Assembly (NCBI RefSeq): GCF_026342355.1
Contig: NZ_JAPEMV010000001.1
Location: 1,674,001 to 1,738,000 of the forward strand
Direction of reading: 5' to 3'
DNA length: 64,000 nt
From: Streptomyces sp. NBC_00249
Lineage (GTDB): Bacteria > Actinomycetota > Actinomycetes > Streptomycetales > Streptomycetaceae
Below, in pieces: positions 42,602 to 53,034 of this stretch (position 1 is its first letter; each line of letters starts with the position of its first letter). The notes below the pieces were generated by a model. The model worked only from the letters and a program-made list of their open reading frames with translations, was not told the origin of the DNA and did not search any database. The position numbers were made by a program, and so were the translations under genes.

Positions 42602-45322
42602 ATGACCATGCTCACCCCCCGTACCCCGACGAAGCTCGCACCGCCGGGCCGGACCCGCCGCGAGCGCAAGGCCGCCGAGCTCGAAGCCGGCACCCGCCTC
42701 GTCGCCGACCGCCTCGCGGCGGTCAGCGCCCGCCCCGCCGTCCAGGTCCTCCAGGAGGTGGACACCTCGCGCGGCGGACTGACCCACGCCGAGGCCGCGC
42801 TGCGCCTGGAGCGCCACGGTGCCAACACCGTCGCCCAGGAGCGCGCCCCGAGCTGGTTCGTCCAGCTCGCGAAGGCGTACTGGAACCCCTTCATCGGTGT
42901 CCTGGTCTTCCTGGCCGCCGTGATGTTCTGGCAGGACCCGAAGGACCCCGGCGTCGTGATCCTCTCCGTGATGGTGGGGATCAGCGGGCTGCTGCGCTTC
43001 TGGCAGGAGTACCGCTCGGGCCGCGCCGCCGACGCCCTGAAGAAGCTCGTGACCACCACCTGCGCGGTGCAGCGCCGGGCCGGGAGCGGATCGGCGCCCA
43101 CCACCTTCGAGGTGCCCATGGACCAGGTGGTCCCGGGCGACCTGGTGAAGCTGGCGGCCGGCGACCTGATCCCGGCCGACCTGCGGCTCGTCACCGCCAA
43201 GGACCTGATGGTCAGCCAGGCCGCGCTGTCCGGCGAGTCGTTGCCGGTGGCCAAGGCCGACACCCGGCCGCAGGACCTCGGCCAGAGCGCGACCACGGAC
43301 CCGGTCGAGGCCGACAACCTCTGCCTGATGGGCACCTCGGTCACCTCCGGCACCGCCACCGGCGTGGTCGTCGCCACCGGGGCCGGCACGTACTTCGGCT
43401 CCATGGCCGGTTCCCTGGCGGGCGAGCGCCCGCAGACCAACTTCGACAACGGCGTGCGCAGGGTCAGCTTCCTGCTGATCCGTTTCATGCTGGTCATGGT
43501 CCCGGTGGTCTTCATGGTCAACGGCTTCACCAAGGGCGACTGGAACGAGGCCTTCCTCTTCGGTATCGCCGTCGCGGTGGGCCTGACCCCCGAGATGCTG
43601 CCGATGGTGGTCTCCGCCAACCTGGCGCGCGGCGCGGTGGCCATGTCCCGGCGCAAGGTCGTCGTCAAGCGGCTCAACGCGATCCAGAACCTGGGTGCGA
43701 TGGACGTCCTGTGCACCGACAAGACCGGCACCCTCACCGAGGACCGGATCGTCCTGGACCGCTACCTGGACGTCCACGGGAACGAGGACGGCGAGGTCCT
43801 GGAGTACGGCTACCTCAACGCGCACTTCCAGACGGGCCTGAAGAACCTCATGGACCAGGCGGTCATCGACCGCGTCGACGAGGCCGAGGAGGTTGTCGTC
43901 GACGCACGGTTCTCGATGGTCGACGAGATCCCCTTCGACTTCGCCCGGCGCCGGATGTCCGTGGTCCTGAGCCGCAACAGCATGCTCGGCGGCGCCGGCC
44001 GCGCCGAGCACGTCATGATCACCAAGGGCGCGGTCGAGGAAGTCCTCGGCCTGTGCACGCACATGACGGACCGCGGCGAGAAGGTCGAGCTCACCGAGCA
44101 GCTGCGGTGGCACGCCACCCGGATCGCCGAGGACCACAACCGGCGCGGCCTGCGGGTCCTCGCCGTCGCCACCCGCACCCTCGACACCCCCCGCGACACC
44201 TACACCGTCGCCGACGAGGACGGGCTGACCCTGGTCGGCTTCCTCGCCTTCCTCGACCCGCCGAAGGCCTCCGCCGCCGCGGCCCTCCAGGGCCTGGCCG
44301 ACAAGGGGATCGCCGTCAAGGTGATCACCGGTGACAACGAGCTCGTCGCGGCCCGGGTCTGCGCCGACGTCGGCATCGAGGTCGGGCACGTGGTGCTCGG
44401 CGCCGAGACCGACCCCCTCGACGACTCGGCGCTGCGCGCGCTGGCAGCCCGTACGACCGTCTTCGCCAAGGCCAACCCCGTCCAGAAGGCCCGGATCGTG
44501 CGGGCCCTGCAGGCCGAGGGGCACACCGTCGGCTTCCTCGGGGACGGGATCAACGACGCGGCGGCGCTGCGCGACGCCGATGTCGGCATCTCCGTCGACA
44601 CCGCCGTCGACATCGCCAAGGAGTCCGCCGACATCATCCTGCTGGAGAAGGACCTGACCGTCCTGGAGCAGGGCGTCGTCCAGGGCCGCACCACCTTCGG
44701 CAACACCATCAAGTACATCAAGATGACCGCGTCGTCGAACTTCGGCAACGTCTTCTCGGTACTGGTCGCGAGCGCCTTCATCCCCTTCCAGCCGATGCTC
44801 GCGATCATGCTGCTGGTGCAGAACCTGGTCTACGACATCTCCCAGCTGGCCACGCCCTGGGACCGGATGGACGAGGAGTACCTGCGCAAGCCGCGCAACT
44901 GGGACGCCAAGGGCATCTTCCGCTTCATGGTGACCATCGGACCGGTCAGCTCGGTCTTCGACATCTCGATGTTCCTGATCATGTGGAACGTCTTCGGGGC
45001 GAACAGCGAGGCGAACCAGGCGCTCTTCCAGTCCGGCTGGTTCATCGAGGGCCTGCTCTCGCAGACCCTGATCGTCCACATGATCCGCACCCGCAAGATC
45101 CCCTTCGTCCAGTCCCGCGCCTCCTGGCCGGTGATGGTGATGACCGTCCTGGCGGTACTGACCGGGCTCTGGCTGCCCTTCTCGCCGCTGGCCGCCTCGC
45201 TGGGCTTCGTGGCCCTGCCGGCGAGCTACTTCCCGTGGCTGATCGGCGTGCTGCTCGCGTACTGCACGCTCACGCAGGTCGTGAAGACCTGGTACATCCG
45301 CCGGTTCCACACCTGGCTGTAG
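42602..45322 (+). CDS. mgtA: Magnesium-transporting P-type ATPase
   Basis: 906 aa P3B-type ATPase importing Mg2+ driven by ATP. The actuator motif ALSGESLPV, a phosphorylation site CTDKTGTLTED, the nucleotide-domain MVDEIPFDFARRRMSVVLSR, hinge GDGINDAAALRDADVGIS and about ten membrane segments are all present. TM4 reads AVGLTPEMLPMVV, the MgtA/MgtB-type cation site. ATG 42602 has GAGGGAGG at a good spacing; the frame extends 17 codons further without support. The long leader, with its small upstream reading frame, suggests Mg-dependent control. It separates rok7B7 from the ngc operon. Confidence 0.95.
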   Translation: MTMLTPRTPTKLAPPGRTRRERKAAELEAGTRLVADRLAAVSARPAVQVLQEVDTSRGGLTHAEAALRLERHGANTVAQERAPSWFVQLAKAYWNPFIGVLVFLAAVMFWQDPKDPGVVILSVMVGISGLLRFWQEYRSGRAADALKKLVTTTCAVQRRAGSGSAPTTFEVPMDQVVPGDLVKLAAGDLIPADLRLVTAKDLMVSQAALSGESLPVAKADTRPQDLGQSATTDPVEADNLCLMGTSVTSGTATGVVVATGAGTYFGSMAGSLAGERPQTNFDNGVRRVSFLLIRFMLVMVPVVFMVNGFTKGDWNEAFLFGIAVAVGLTPEMLPMVVSANLARGAVAMSRRKVVVKRLNAIQNLGAMDVLCTDKTGTLTEDRIVLDRYLDVHGNEDGEVLEYGYLNAHFQTGLKNLMDQAVIDRVDEAEEVVVDARFSMVDEIPFDFARRRMSVVLSRNSMLGGAGRAEHVMITKGAVEEVLGLCTHMTDRGEKVELTEQLRWHATRIAEDHNRRGLRVLAVATRTLDTPRDTYTVADEDGLTLVGFLAFLDPPKASAAAALQGLADKGIAVKVITGDNELVAARVCADVGIEVGHVVLGAETDPLDDSALRALAARTTVFAKANPVQKARIVRALQAEGHTVGFLGDGINDAAALRDADVGISVDTAVDIAKESADIILLEKDLTVLEQGVVQGRTTFGNTIKYIKMTASSNFGNVFSVLVASAFIPFQPMLAIMLLVQNLVYDISQLATPWDRMDEEYLRKPRNWDAKGIFRFMVTIGPVSSVFDISMFLIMWNVFGANSEANQALFQSGWFIEGLLSQTLIVHMIRTRKIPFVQSRASWPVMVMTVLAVLTGLWLPFSPLAASLGFVALPASYFPWLIGVLLAYCTLTQVVKTWYIRRFHTWL

Positions 45323-45341
45323 GAATCCCGGTGATGCCCGA

Positions 45342-45369
45342 CCCGGGCCGCTGAACCGGAGCGGCCGGG
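45342..45369. terminator. Terminator between mgtA and ngcG
   Basis: CCCGGGCCGCT and AGCGGCCGGG pair with one bulge around a 7-nt loop, between the convergent genes. Confidence 0.6.
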
Positions 45370-45384
45370 CCGCCGGGCCGGGCG

Positions 45385-46308
45385 CTATTTGAGGGTGGCG
45401 GAGGTCAGGCCGGCCTGGATCTGGCGCTGGAAGGACAGGTAGACCACCAGCATCGGGATCATCGCGATGGTCACGCCGGCGAAGAGCACCGGCAGGTCCG
45501 TCTCGTAGCCCATCTGGTACTGGAGCTGGATCAGGCCCTGGGTGAGCATGTAGCGCTCGGGGTCGGATCCGCTCTGCGGCTGCATCAGGACGGAGGGCAG
45601 GATGTACTGGTTCCACTGGCCCAGGACATTGAATATCCCGACGCTGATCAGGCCGGGCTTGGCCATCGGCAGCATCACCTGGAAGAAGATCCGGGTGTCG
45701 GAGGCCCCGTCGATCACCGCCGCCTCGTGCACCGCCGTCGGCAGGGTGCGGAAGAAGGAGTGCATGAAGAAGACGGTGAAGGGCATCGAGTAGGCGACGT
45801 AGACCAGGACGAGGCCCTGGTAACTGTTGAGCATGTCGAGCCGCTTGACCATGAAGAACAGCGGCACGAGGGCCAGGAACACGGGGAACATGGCCCCGCT
45901 GACGAAGAAGTAGTAGATGACCCGGTTCCCCGGGAAGGGGTACCGGGCCAGGACGTAGGCGGCCATCGAGCCCAGCAGCATCGTCAGCGGGACCGAGAAC
46001 ACCATCACGATCACCGTGTGGGCGAAGTATTCGCCGATGCCCTTCTCCCAGGCGCGGGCGAAGGCGTCGAAGTGCCAGTTGGAGGGCCAGCTGAGGGCCG
46101 AGCCGCCGATCTGGGAGTCGGTCTTGAAGGAGCCGAGCACCAGCCAGACCAGGGGCAGGACGATCAGTACCGCCCAGACGGCCAGGAAGCCGTGGGAGAA
46201 GACGTTGAGCGCCGTCCCCTCGGTGCGGCCGCCGCCCCCCTTGGTGCTGCCGCTGCCGCCGGACCGCTCCGCCGCGGCCTCGCCGGGAGCCTTGATCACT
46301 GTGGTCAT
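45385..46308 (-). CDS. ngcG: GlcNAc/chitobiose ABC transporter permease NgcG
   Basis: 307 aa, six membrane segments after a polar Gly/Ser-rich N-terminus (~35 residues). The inner-membrane coupling loop EAAVIDGASDTRIFFQVMLP (EAA motif) is in the right place, and the C-terminus FQRQIQAGLTSATLK is typical of MalG-like permeases. In S. coelicolor ngcEFG lies next to rok7B7 and serves uptake of N-acetylglucosamine or chitooligosaccharides. ATG 46308 follows GGGAGA. It lies 12 nt after ngcF. No ATPase gene is present; such Streptomyces importers share MsiK encoded elsewhere. Confidence 0.88.
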   Translation of the reverse strand: MTTVIKAPGEAAAERSGGSGSTKGGGGRTEGTALNVFSHGFLAVWAVLIVLPLVWLVLGSFKTDSQIGGSALSWPSNWHFDAFARAWEKGIGEYFAHTVIVMVFSVPLTMLLGSMAAYVLARYPFPGNRVIYYFFVSGAMFPVFLALVPLFFMVKRLDMLNSYQGLVLVYVAYSMPFTVFFMHSFFRTLPTAVHEAAVIDGASDTRIFFQVMLPMAKPGLISVGIFNVLGQWNQYILPSVLMQPQSGSDPERYMLTQGLIQLQYQMGYETDLPVLFAGVTIAMIPMLVVYLSFQRQIQAGLTSATLK

Positions 46309-46320
46309 CGTGTCTCCCGC

Positions 46321-47268
46321 TCAGAACTCGATGCGCTCGCGGCGGGTGGCGCGCAGCGTAACGAGGGAAAGGATCAAGGTCAGGACCAGCATGACCACGC
46401 CCATGGCGCAGGCGTAGCCGCTCTTGCCGAAGTACAGGAAGTTGCGCATCAGCACCGTGGCCATGACCTCGCTGTGGTGGTCCGGTCCGCCGCCGAACTG
46501 GCCCGAGGTCATGGTGGAGACCAGGACGAACATGTCCATCGCCGCGATGCCCAGGTAGACCGCCGAGGTCTGCACGGAGTCCCAGAGCAGCGGCAGCGTG
46601 ACCTTGGCGAAGGTCTGGGCGCGTCCGGCGCCGTCCAGCAGGGCCGCCTCGTAGATGTCCCGGGGGACGGACTGCATGGCGGCCGAGAAGAGCACCAGGT
46701 AGAAGCCGACCCCGTGCCAGACCACGACGAGCAGCAGGCACCACAGGACCAGGTCCGGTTCGTTGAGCCATTCGACGGGGTGCGCGGGGTCGACGATCCC
46801 GGCCCGGATGAGGAATCCGTTGAGCAGACCGCCCTCGTCACTGCGGTACACGGCGCCGAAGAGCACCGCGAGGATGGCGAGGGACAGCACCTGCGGGAAG
46901 AAGTAGACGATCTTGTAGACGGCCGAGCCCCGCACGCCCCGTACGCCGCCGGCCCCGCTGCGCCCGCCCGCGTTCACCATGAAGGCGAAGAAGAGGGCGA
47001 GCAGGATGGTGATCACCGGGACGAACACCAGGAGCAGCAGGTTGTGCCACAGGGCGCCGAGGAAGACCTCGTCCTCCATCAGGGCCGAGTAGTTCCCGAG
47101 GCCGATGAAGTCGAACGTCGGGGACTGGCCTGACCAGTTGGTGAAGGAGTAGCCGAACGTCTGGACGTACGGCCAGATGACGAAGGCCAGGTACAGCGCG
47201 AGGGGCAGGAAGAGGAAGCCGGTGATGAAACCGGCCCGCCTCCTGCCTCCGGTGGCGACTTTGCTCAT
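46321..47268 (-). CDS. ngcF: GlcNAc/chitobiose ABC transporter permease NgcF
   Basis: 315 aa MalF-like permease with six membrane segments; FITGFLFLPLALYLAFVIWP is TM1. The coupling loop YEAALLDGAGRAQTFAKVTL carries the EAA-type motif. It pairs with NgcG to form the transmembrane channel. ATG 47268 (MSKVATGG) is chosen; a further eight in-frame codons upstream are unlikely. It follows ngcE by 43 nt. Confidence 0.88.
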   Translation of the reverse strand: MSKVATGGRRRAGFITGFLFLPLALYLAFVIWPYVQTFGYSFTNWSGQSPTFDFIGLGNYSALMEDEVFLGALWHNLLLLVFVPVITILLALFFAFMVNAGGRSGAGGVRGVRGSAVYKIVYFFPQVLSLAILAVLFGAVYRSDEGGLLNGFLIRAGIVDPAHPVEWLNEPDLVLWCLLLVVVWHGVGFYLVLFSAAMQSVPRDIYEAALLDGAGRAQTFAKVTLPLLWDSVQTSAVYLGIAAMDMFVLVSTMTSGQFGGGPDHHSEVMATVLMRNFLYFGKSGYACAMGVVMLVLTLILSLVTLRATRRERIEF

Positions 47269-47311
47269 GGTGTCCGTCCCTGGTGGTTCCACACGACCGG
47301 TGGACGTGGTG

Positions 47312-48736
47312 TCAGCTGCGCTTGTTGTTCTTGGCGTTCGGGTCCTTGGCCGCCTTGTCTACCGCAGCCTGGGCCCGCTTGATCCATTCCTTGGGCTGGA
47401 TGCGCTGTGCCATCAGCTCATTGGACGCGTCCTGGATCTCGGTGTCCATCTCGCTGTACCAGTCGGGGTAGAGGTAGTTGAAGGTGTCGTTCCCGGCGGC
47501 CTTGAGGGCCGCGACCGCCGACTGCGTGCCCGGGCGGAGCTTGACGCCCGGGTCGACGCCGTCCTTGACGACGGTGAGCGAGTTGGCCTGCTGGGCGAAG
47601 AGGGTGGACCATTCGCGCGAGAGCATCGAACGGATGAACTCCAGGCCCGCGGCCTTGTTGGCGGCCTTCTCGGGGACGATGAAGGGCTCGCCCGCGCCGG
47701 CCCGGATGGCCGTGAAGGGCAGCTTGCTGTCGGCGAGGACCGGTACCGGCAGGAACTTCATGTCGAAGTCCTCGGGGGTCTGCTTGAGCTGCTCGTTCTC
47801 CAGCCAGGACCCGGAGGGGACGAAGGCGGCCTTGTACTGGTTCCAGGCGGTCTGGGACTCCGTATGGGTGAGGCCGTTGGTGCCCGGCATCAGGAGGCCC
47901 TTCTCGACCACCTCGTAGACCGCCTCGACGGCGGCGAGCGCGGCGGCGTTGCCCTCGAAGGCGTTCGGCTCCAGGTTGTCGATGGCCTTCATGGCCTCCA
48001 GACCGCCCTTCTTGGCGATCAGGTCCATGATGACGACATTGATGTAGTACGGGTACTTGCCCTGGTGGGCCAGGCCGCCGATGCCGGCCTCCTTGGCCTT
48101 GGTGCAGACGGCCAGGAACTCGTCCCAGGTCTTCGGCTCGGCCCAGCCCTTCTCCTTGAAGAGCTTGCCCGAGTACCAGAACCCGAAGACGGTGTAGATG
48201 TAGTTCAGCGCGACGAACTTGCCGCCCTGCGTGCCCTGCTCGACGGTGCCCGCGATGAGCGTGTCGCGGACCTTCTTGCCCGGGTCGTCGAGGGAGGGGG
48301 CCTCCAGGACCGCGGTGAGGTCGGCGAGCTGGCCGGCCTTGAAGAGCACGTCGAGCTTGATCTTCTGGGCTCCGGCGTCGTCGACCACGTCCGGCGGGTT
48401 CCCGCCGTTGAAGCGGGTCTGGAGCTTGCCGGTGATCTCCTGGGTGCCCAGGTGATCGGTGGTGGTGCCCCACTTCTTGTCGAAGGCGGCCTCCCAGGCC
48501 TTCGCGTAGTCGTCGCCGAATCCGCCCTTGAAGACGACCACCTCCAGCTTGCCGCCCCTGGCGACCCCGAAGGGGTTCTCCTTGGTGACGGGCGCCTTGT
48601 CCGGTCCCTTCGTGGTGCCCCCGCCTCCGGAGGCACAGGCGGACAGGGCGCTCATCGTCGGCACCGAGATGAGTCCGAGTGCTGCCGAGCGCTTGATCAG
48701 GTCCCGGCGCCCAAGACCCTCACCAGTTGATCCCAT
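47312..48736 (-). CDS. ngcE: GlcNAc/chitobiose-binding lipoprotein NgcE
   Basis: 474 aa. The N-terminus combines a twin-arginine motif (GRRDLIKRSAALGL) with a lipobox (LSAC, Cys ~34), i.e. a Tat-exported lipoprotein as known for Streptomyces NgcE. The family-1 solute-binding fold follows (LEVVVFKGGFGDDYAKAWEA, FNGGNPPDVVDDAG, FVALNYIYTVFGFWYSGKLF, IRAGAGEPFIVPEKAANK). It captures GlcNAc or chitooligosaccharides for NgcF/NgcG. ATG 48736 with GAGGA seven bases upstream is preferred to ATG 48742. A DasR-like site overlaps its promoter. Confidence 0.9.
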   Translation of the reverse strand: MGSTGEGLGRRDLIKRSAALGLISVPTMSALSACASGGGGTTKGPDKAPVTKENPFGVARGGKLEVVVFKGGFGDDYAKAWEAAFDKKWGTTTDHLGTQEITGKLQTRFNGGNPPDVVDDAGAQKIKLDVLFKAGQLADLTAVLEAPSLDDPGKKVRDTLIAGTVEQGTQGGKFVALNYIYTVFGFWYSGKLFKEKGWAEPKTWDEFLAVCTKAKEAGIGGLAHQGKYPYYINVVIMDLIAKKGGLEAMKAIDNLEPNAFEGNAAALAAVEAVYEVVEKGLLMPGTNGLTHTESQTAWNQYKAAFVPSGSWLENEQLKQTPEDFDMKFLPVPVLADSKLPFTAIRAGAGEPFIVPEKAANKAAGLEFIRSMLSREWSTLFAQQANSLTVVKDGVDPGVKLRPGTQSAVAALKAAGNDTFNYLYPDWYSEMDTEIQDASNELMAQRIQPKEWIKRAQAAVDKAAKDPNAKNNKRS

Positions 48737-48871
48737 GCTCATGTCCTCGCCTTCGTCAGAAGTGTGAAGGAGGCCGGGGACCACGGCAGTTGCCGCTCAT
48801 GCGGACGACGCCGCAGTTCCCCGCCCGTCCCCCGGTCCGGTCCCGATCTCGGAGCGTCGGTTGCGGAGGGC

Positions 48872-48887
48872 ACAGGTATAGTCCACT
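48872..48887. promoter_or_regulatory. DasR-like (dre) operator over the ngcE promoter
   Basis: ACAGGTATAGTCCACT matches 13 of 16 positions of the dre consensus ACTGGTCTAGACCACT. Reading leftward, TTGCTC and TATACC with an 18-nt spacer form a promoter whose -10 lies inside the site. DasR is the GlcNAc-responsive repressor of Streptomyces aminosugar uptake. Confidence 0.7.
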
Positions 48888-48980
48888 TCCGTCAATGTGA
48901 GCAAGATCATGCGCACGCCTGTCCGTCAGCTTTTCCGAGTTGAGACCTCCCCGAAACCTGAGTCCCGGCCAAATAACGCG

Positions 48981-49017
48981 GAAGGGTCGTACCCCCCTTG
49001 TGGGGGTACGACCCTTC
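48981..49017. terminator. Aconitase terminator, 16-bp stem
   Basis: GAAGGGTCGTACCCCC, a 5-nt loop, and its exact complement, 34 nt past the aconitase stop. Confidence 0.85.
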
Positions 49018-49051
49018 TGTGTCACTGGTGCGGCCGGAGCCGCGGGCGTCC

Positions 49052-51835
<2,784 letters not shown>

Positions 51836-51851
51836 CTAAGGTAGGGCTAAG

Positions 51852-51870
51852 TTAGGTAAGCCTTACCAGC
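51852..51870. promoter_or_regulatory. Iron-box-like site upstream of acnA
   Basis: TTAGGTAAG-C-CTTACCAGC: 13 of 19 positions match the DmdR/IdeR iron box TTAGGTTAGGCTAACCTAA, and the core GGTAAG-C-CTTACC is a perfect palindrome. It lies about 90-105 nt before the acnA start. Confidence 0.5.
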
Positions 51871-51899
51871 GGGGGCGGCTGCGGTACGCCTTCGGCAGA

Positions 51900-51917
51900 T
51901 ATCTCGATGTCGAGATA
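51900..51917. promoter_or_regulatory. Perfect palindrome, TamR-type candidate operator
   Basis: TATCTCGA-TG-TCGAGATA, 8-bp perfect arms, just past the LacI gene stop and about 135-150 nt upstream of acnA. MarR-family TamR sites near aconitase and trans-aconitate methyltransferase genes have this style as I recall; the exact consensus is not checked. Confidence 0.6.
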
Positions 51918-51920
51918 ACT

Positions 51921-52928
51921 CTAGTACATGCCCGGGGGTGACGACGAGGCACGCACCCGGAGACCTGCCGGGACCGTGCGCTGCCCCGGTGGTTCCGCAT
52001 GCCCGGACTCGACCATCTCGACCAGCGCGGACACCGCCGTGACGGCCGTCCGCTCGGGGTCCAGCGTGACCGTGGTCACTGGGGGTTCCTGCGCCGCGTA
52101 GCGCGGGTCCTCGCTGACGCAGACCAGCAGCAGGTCCCCGGGCGTCCGCAGGCCGTGGCGCGCCGCGGCGGCCAGCACCTGGCGGGCGCCGGGGTCGTAG
52201 AGGCTGTACACGGCGTCGGGGCGGGTGGCGCCGGGTGCGGTGAAGGCCGCGTCGAAGGCGTGGCCGCCCTCGTCCGCGGGGTGGAAGGGGACCACCAGGG
52301 CGGGCTGCCCGCGCTCCGCGCACCAGTGTCCGTAGGCGGAGGTGACGGCCCCGGTGTAGTGCTCCTCGCCGAACCCGGCGTGCAGGGCGATCCGCCGCGC
52401 CCCGGAGGCGGCGAGGTGGTCGAGCACCTCGCGGGTGGTGGCGGCGTGGTCGTTGTCCACCCACACGTCGCCGGGCCGGGGATCGGCGGGCCGGCCGTCG
52501 AAGACCACCGGCAGGCCGCGCGCCCGCAGGGCCCGCAGCACCGGGTCCCGCTGCGGGCTGTCCAGCAGCAGCATCCCGTCGACGGCGAGGGTGTGCCACA
52601 GGGGCTCGGCGCCACGGTCGGCGGGCAGGGTGGTCAGCGCGTACCCATGGGCGTGGGCGGCGGAGGTGGCGGCGAGGAGCAGCCGGGAGTAGTAGGCGAT
52701 GCCCGCGTAGTCCCAGGCGGAGTCGGCGTAGGTGGTGACGGCGAGGCCGAGGGTGCGCGTACGGGGGCCGCGGTGCACTCCGTAGCCCAGCGCGGCCGCC
52801 GTGTCGCGGACCCGGCGGCGGGTGCCCTCGCCGAGGCGGCCGGTGCCGTTGAGGGCGTGGGAGACGGTCGCGGTGGAGACCTCGGCGGCGCGCGCGATGT
52901 CGGCGATGGTCGGTCCCGGTGCTGGCAC
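51921..52928 (-). CDS. LacI-family transcriptional regulator
   Basis: 335 aa. The N-terminal HTH reads TIADIARAAEVSTATVSHAL, followed by the hinge-like region to ~58. A periplasmic-binding-like effector domain follows (LGLAVTTYADSAWDYAGIAY, VVFDGRPADPRPGDVWVDND, RRIALHAGFGEEHYTGAV, CVSEDPRYAAQEPPVTTVTL). The effector is unknown; the diverged pocket gives no clear sugar. It is divergent from the amidohydrolase gene with 106 bp between, so it most likely controls that gene and itself. GTG 52928 has no strong ribosome site. Confidence 0.9.
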   Translation of the reverse strand: MPAPGPTIADIARAAEVSTATVSHALNGTGRLGEGTRRRVRDTAAALGYGVHRGPRTRTLGLAVTTYADSAWDYAGIAYYSRLLLAATSAAHAHGYALTTLPADRGAEPLWHTLAVDGMLLLDSPQRDPVLRALRARGLPVVFDGRPADPRPGDVWVDNDHAATTREVLDHLAASGARRIALHAGFGEEHYTGAVTSAYGHWCAERGQPALVVPFHPADEGGHAFDAAFTAPGATRPDAVYSLYDPGARQVLAAAARHGLRTPGDLLLVCVSEDPRYAAQEPPVTTVTLDPERTAVTAVSALVEMVESGHAEPPGQRTVPAGLRVRASSSPPGMY

Positions 52929-53015
52929 GCCGACATCGTACGGACGGCGGCTGCGGAATCCGTGGGACGGGGCGGGTTCTGGTTACGGGCTTAATCAAAG
53001 AGTGTCCTCGCCACG

Positions 53016-53028
53016 TCCAACGTTTGGA
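53016..53028. promoter_or_regulatory. Candidate operator at the amidohydrolase start
   Basis: TCCAA-CGT-TTGGA, a 5-bp-arm palindrome overlapping the GGAG ribosome site of the amidohydrolase gene, in the region shared with the divergent LacI-type regulator. Confidence 0.4.
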
Positions 53029-53034
53029 GTGGTC

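Noticed and set aside
42542..46771. A 1400-codon minus-strand frame across mgtA and ngcG/ngcF
   Set aside because: It is an antisense and out-of-frame shadow of three well-supported genes.
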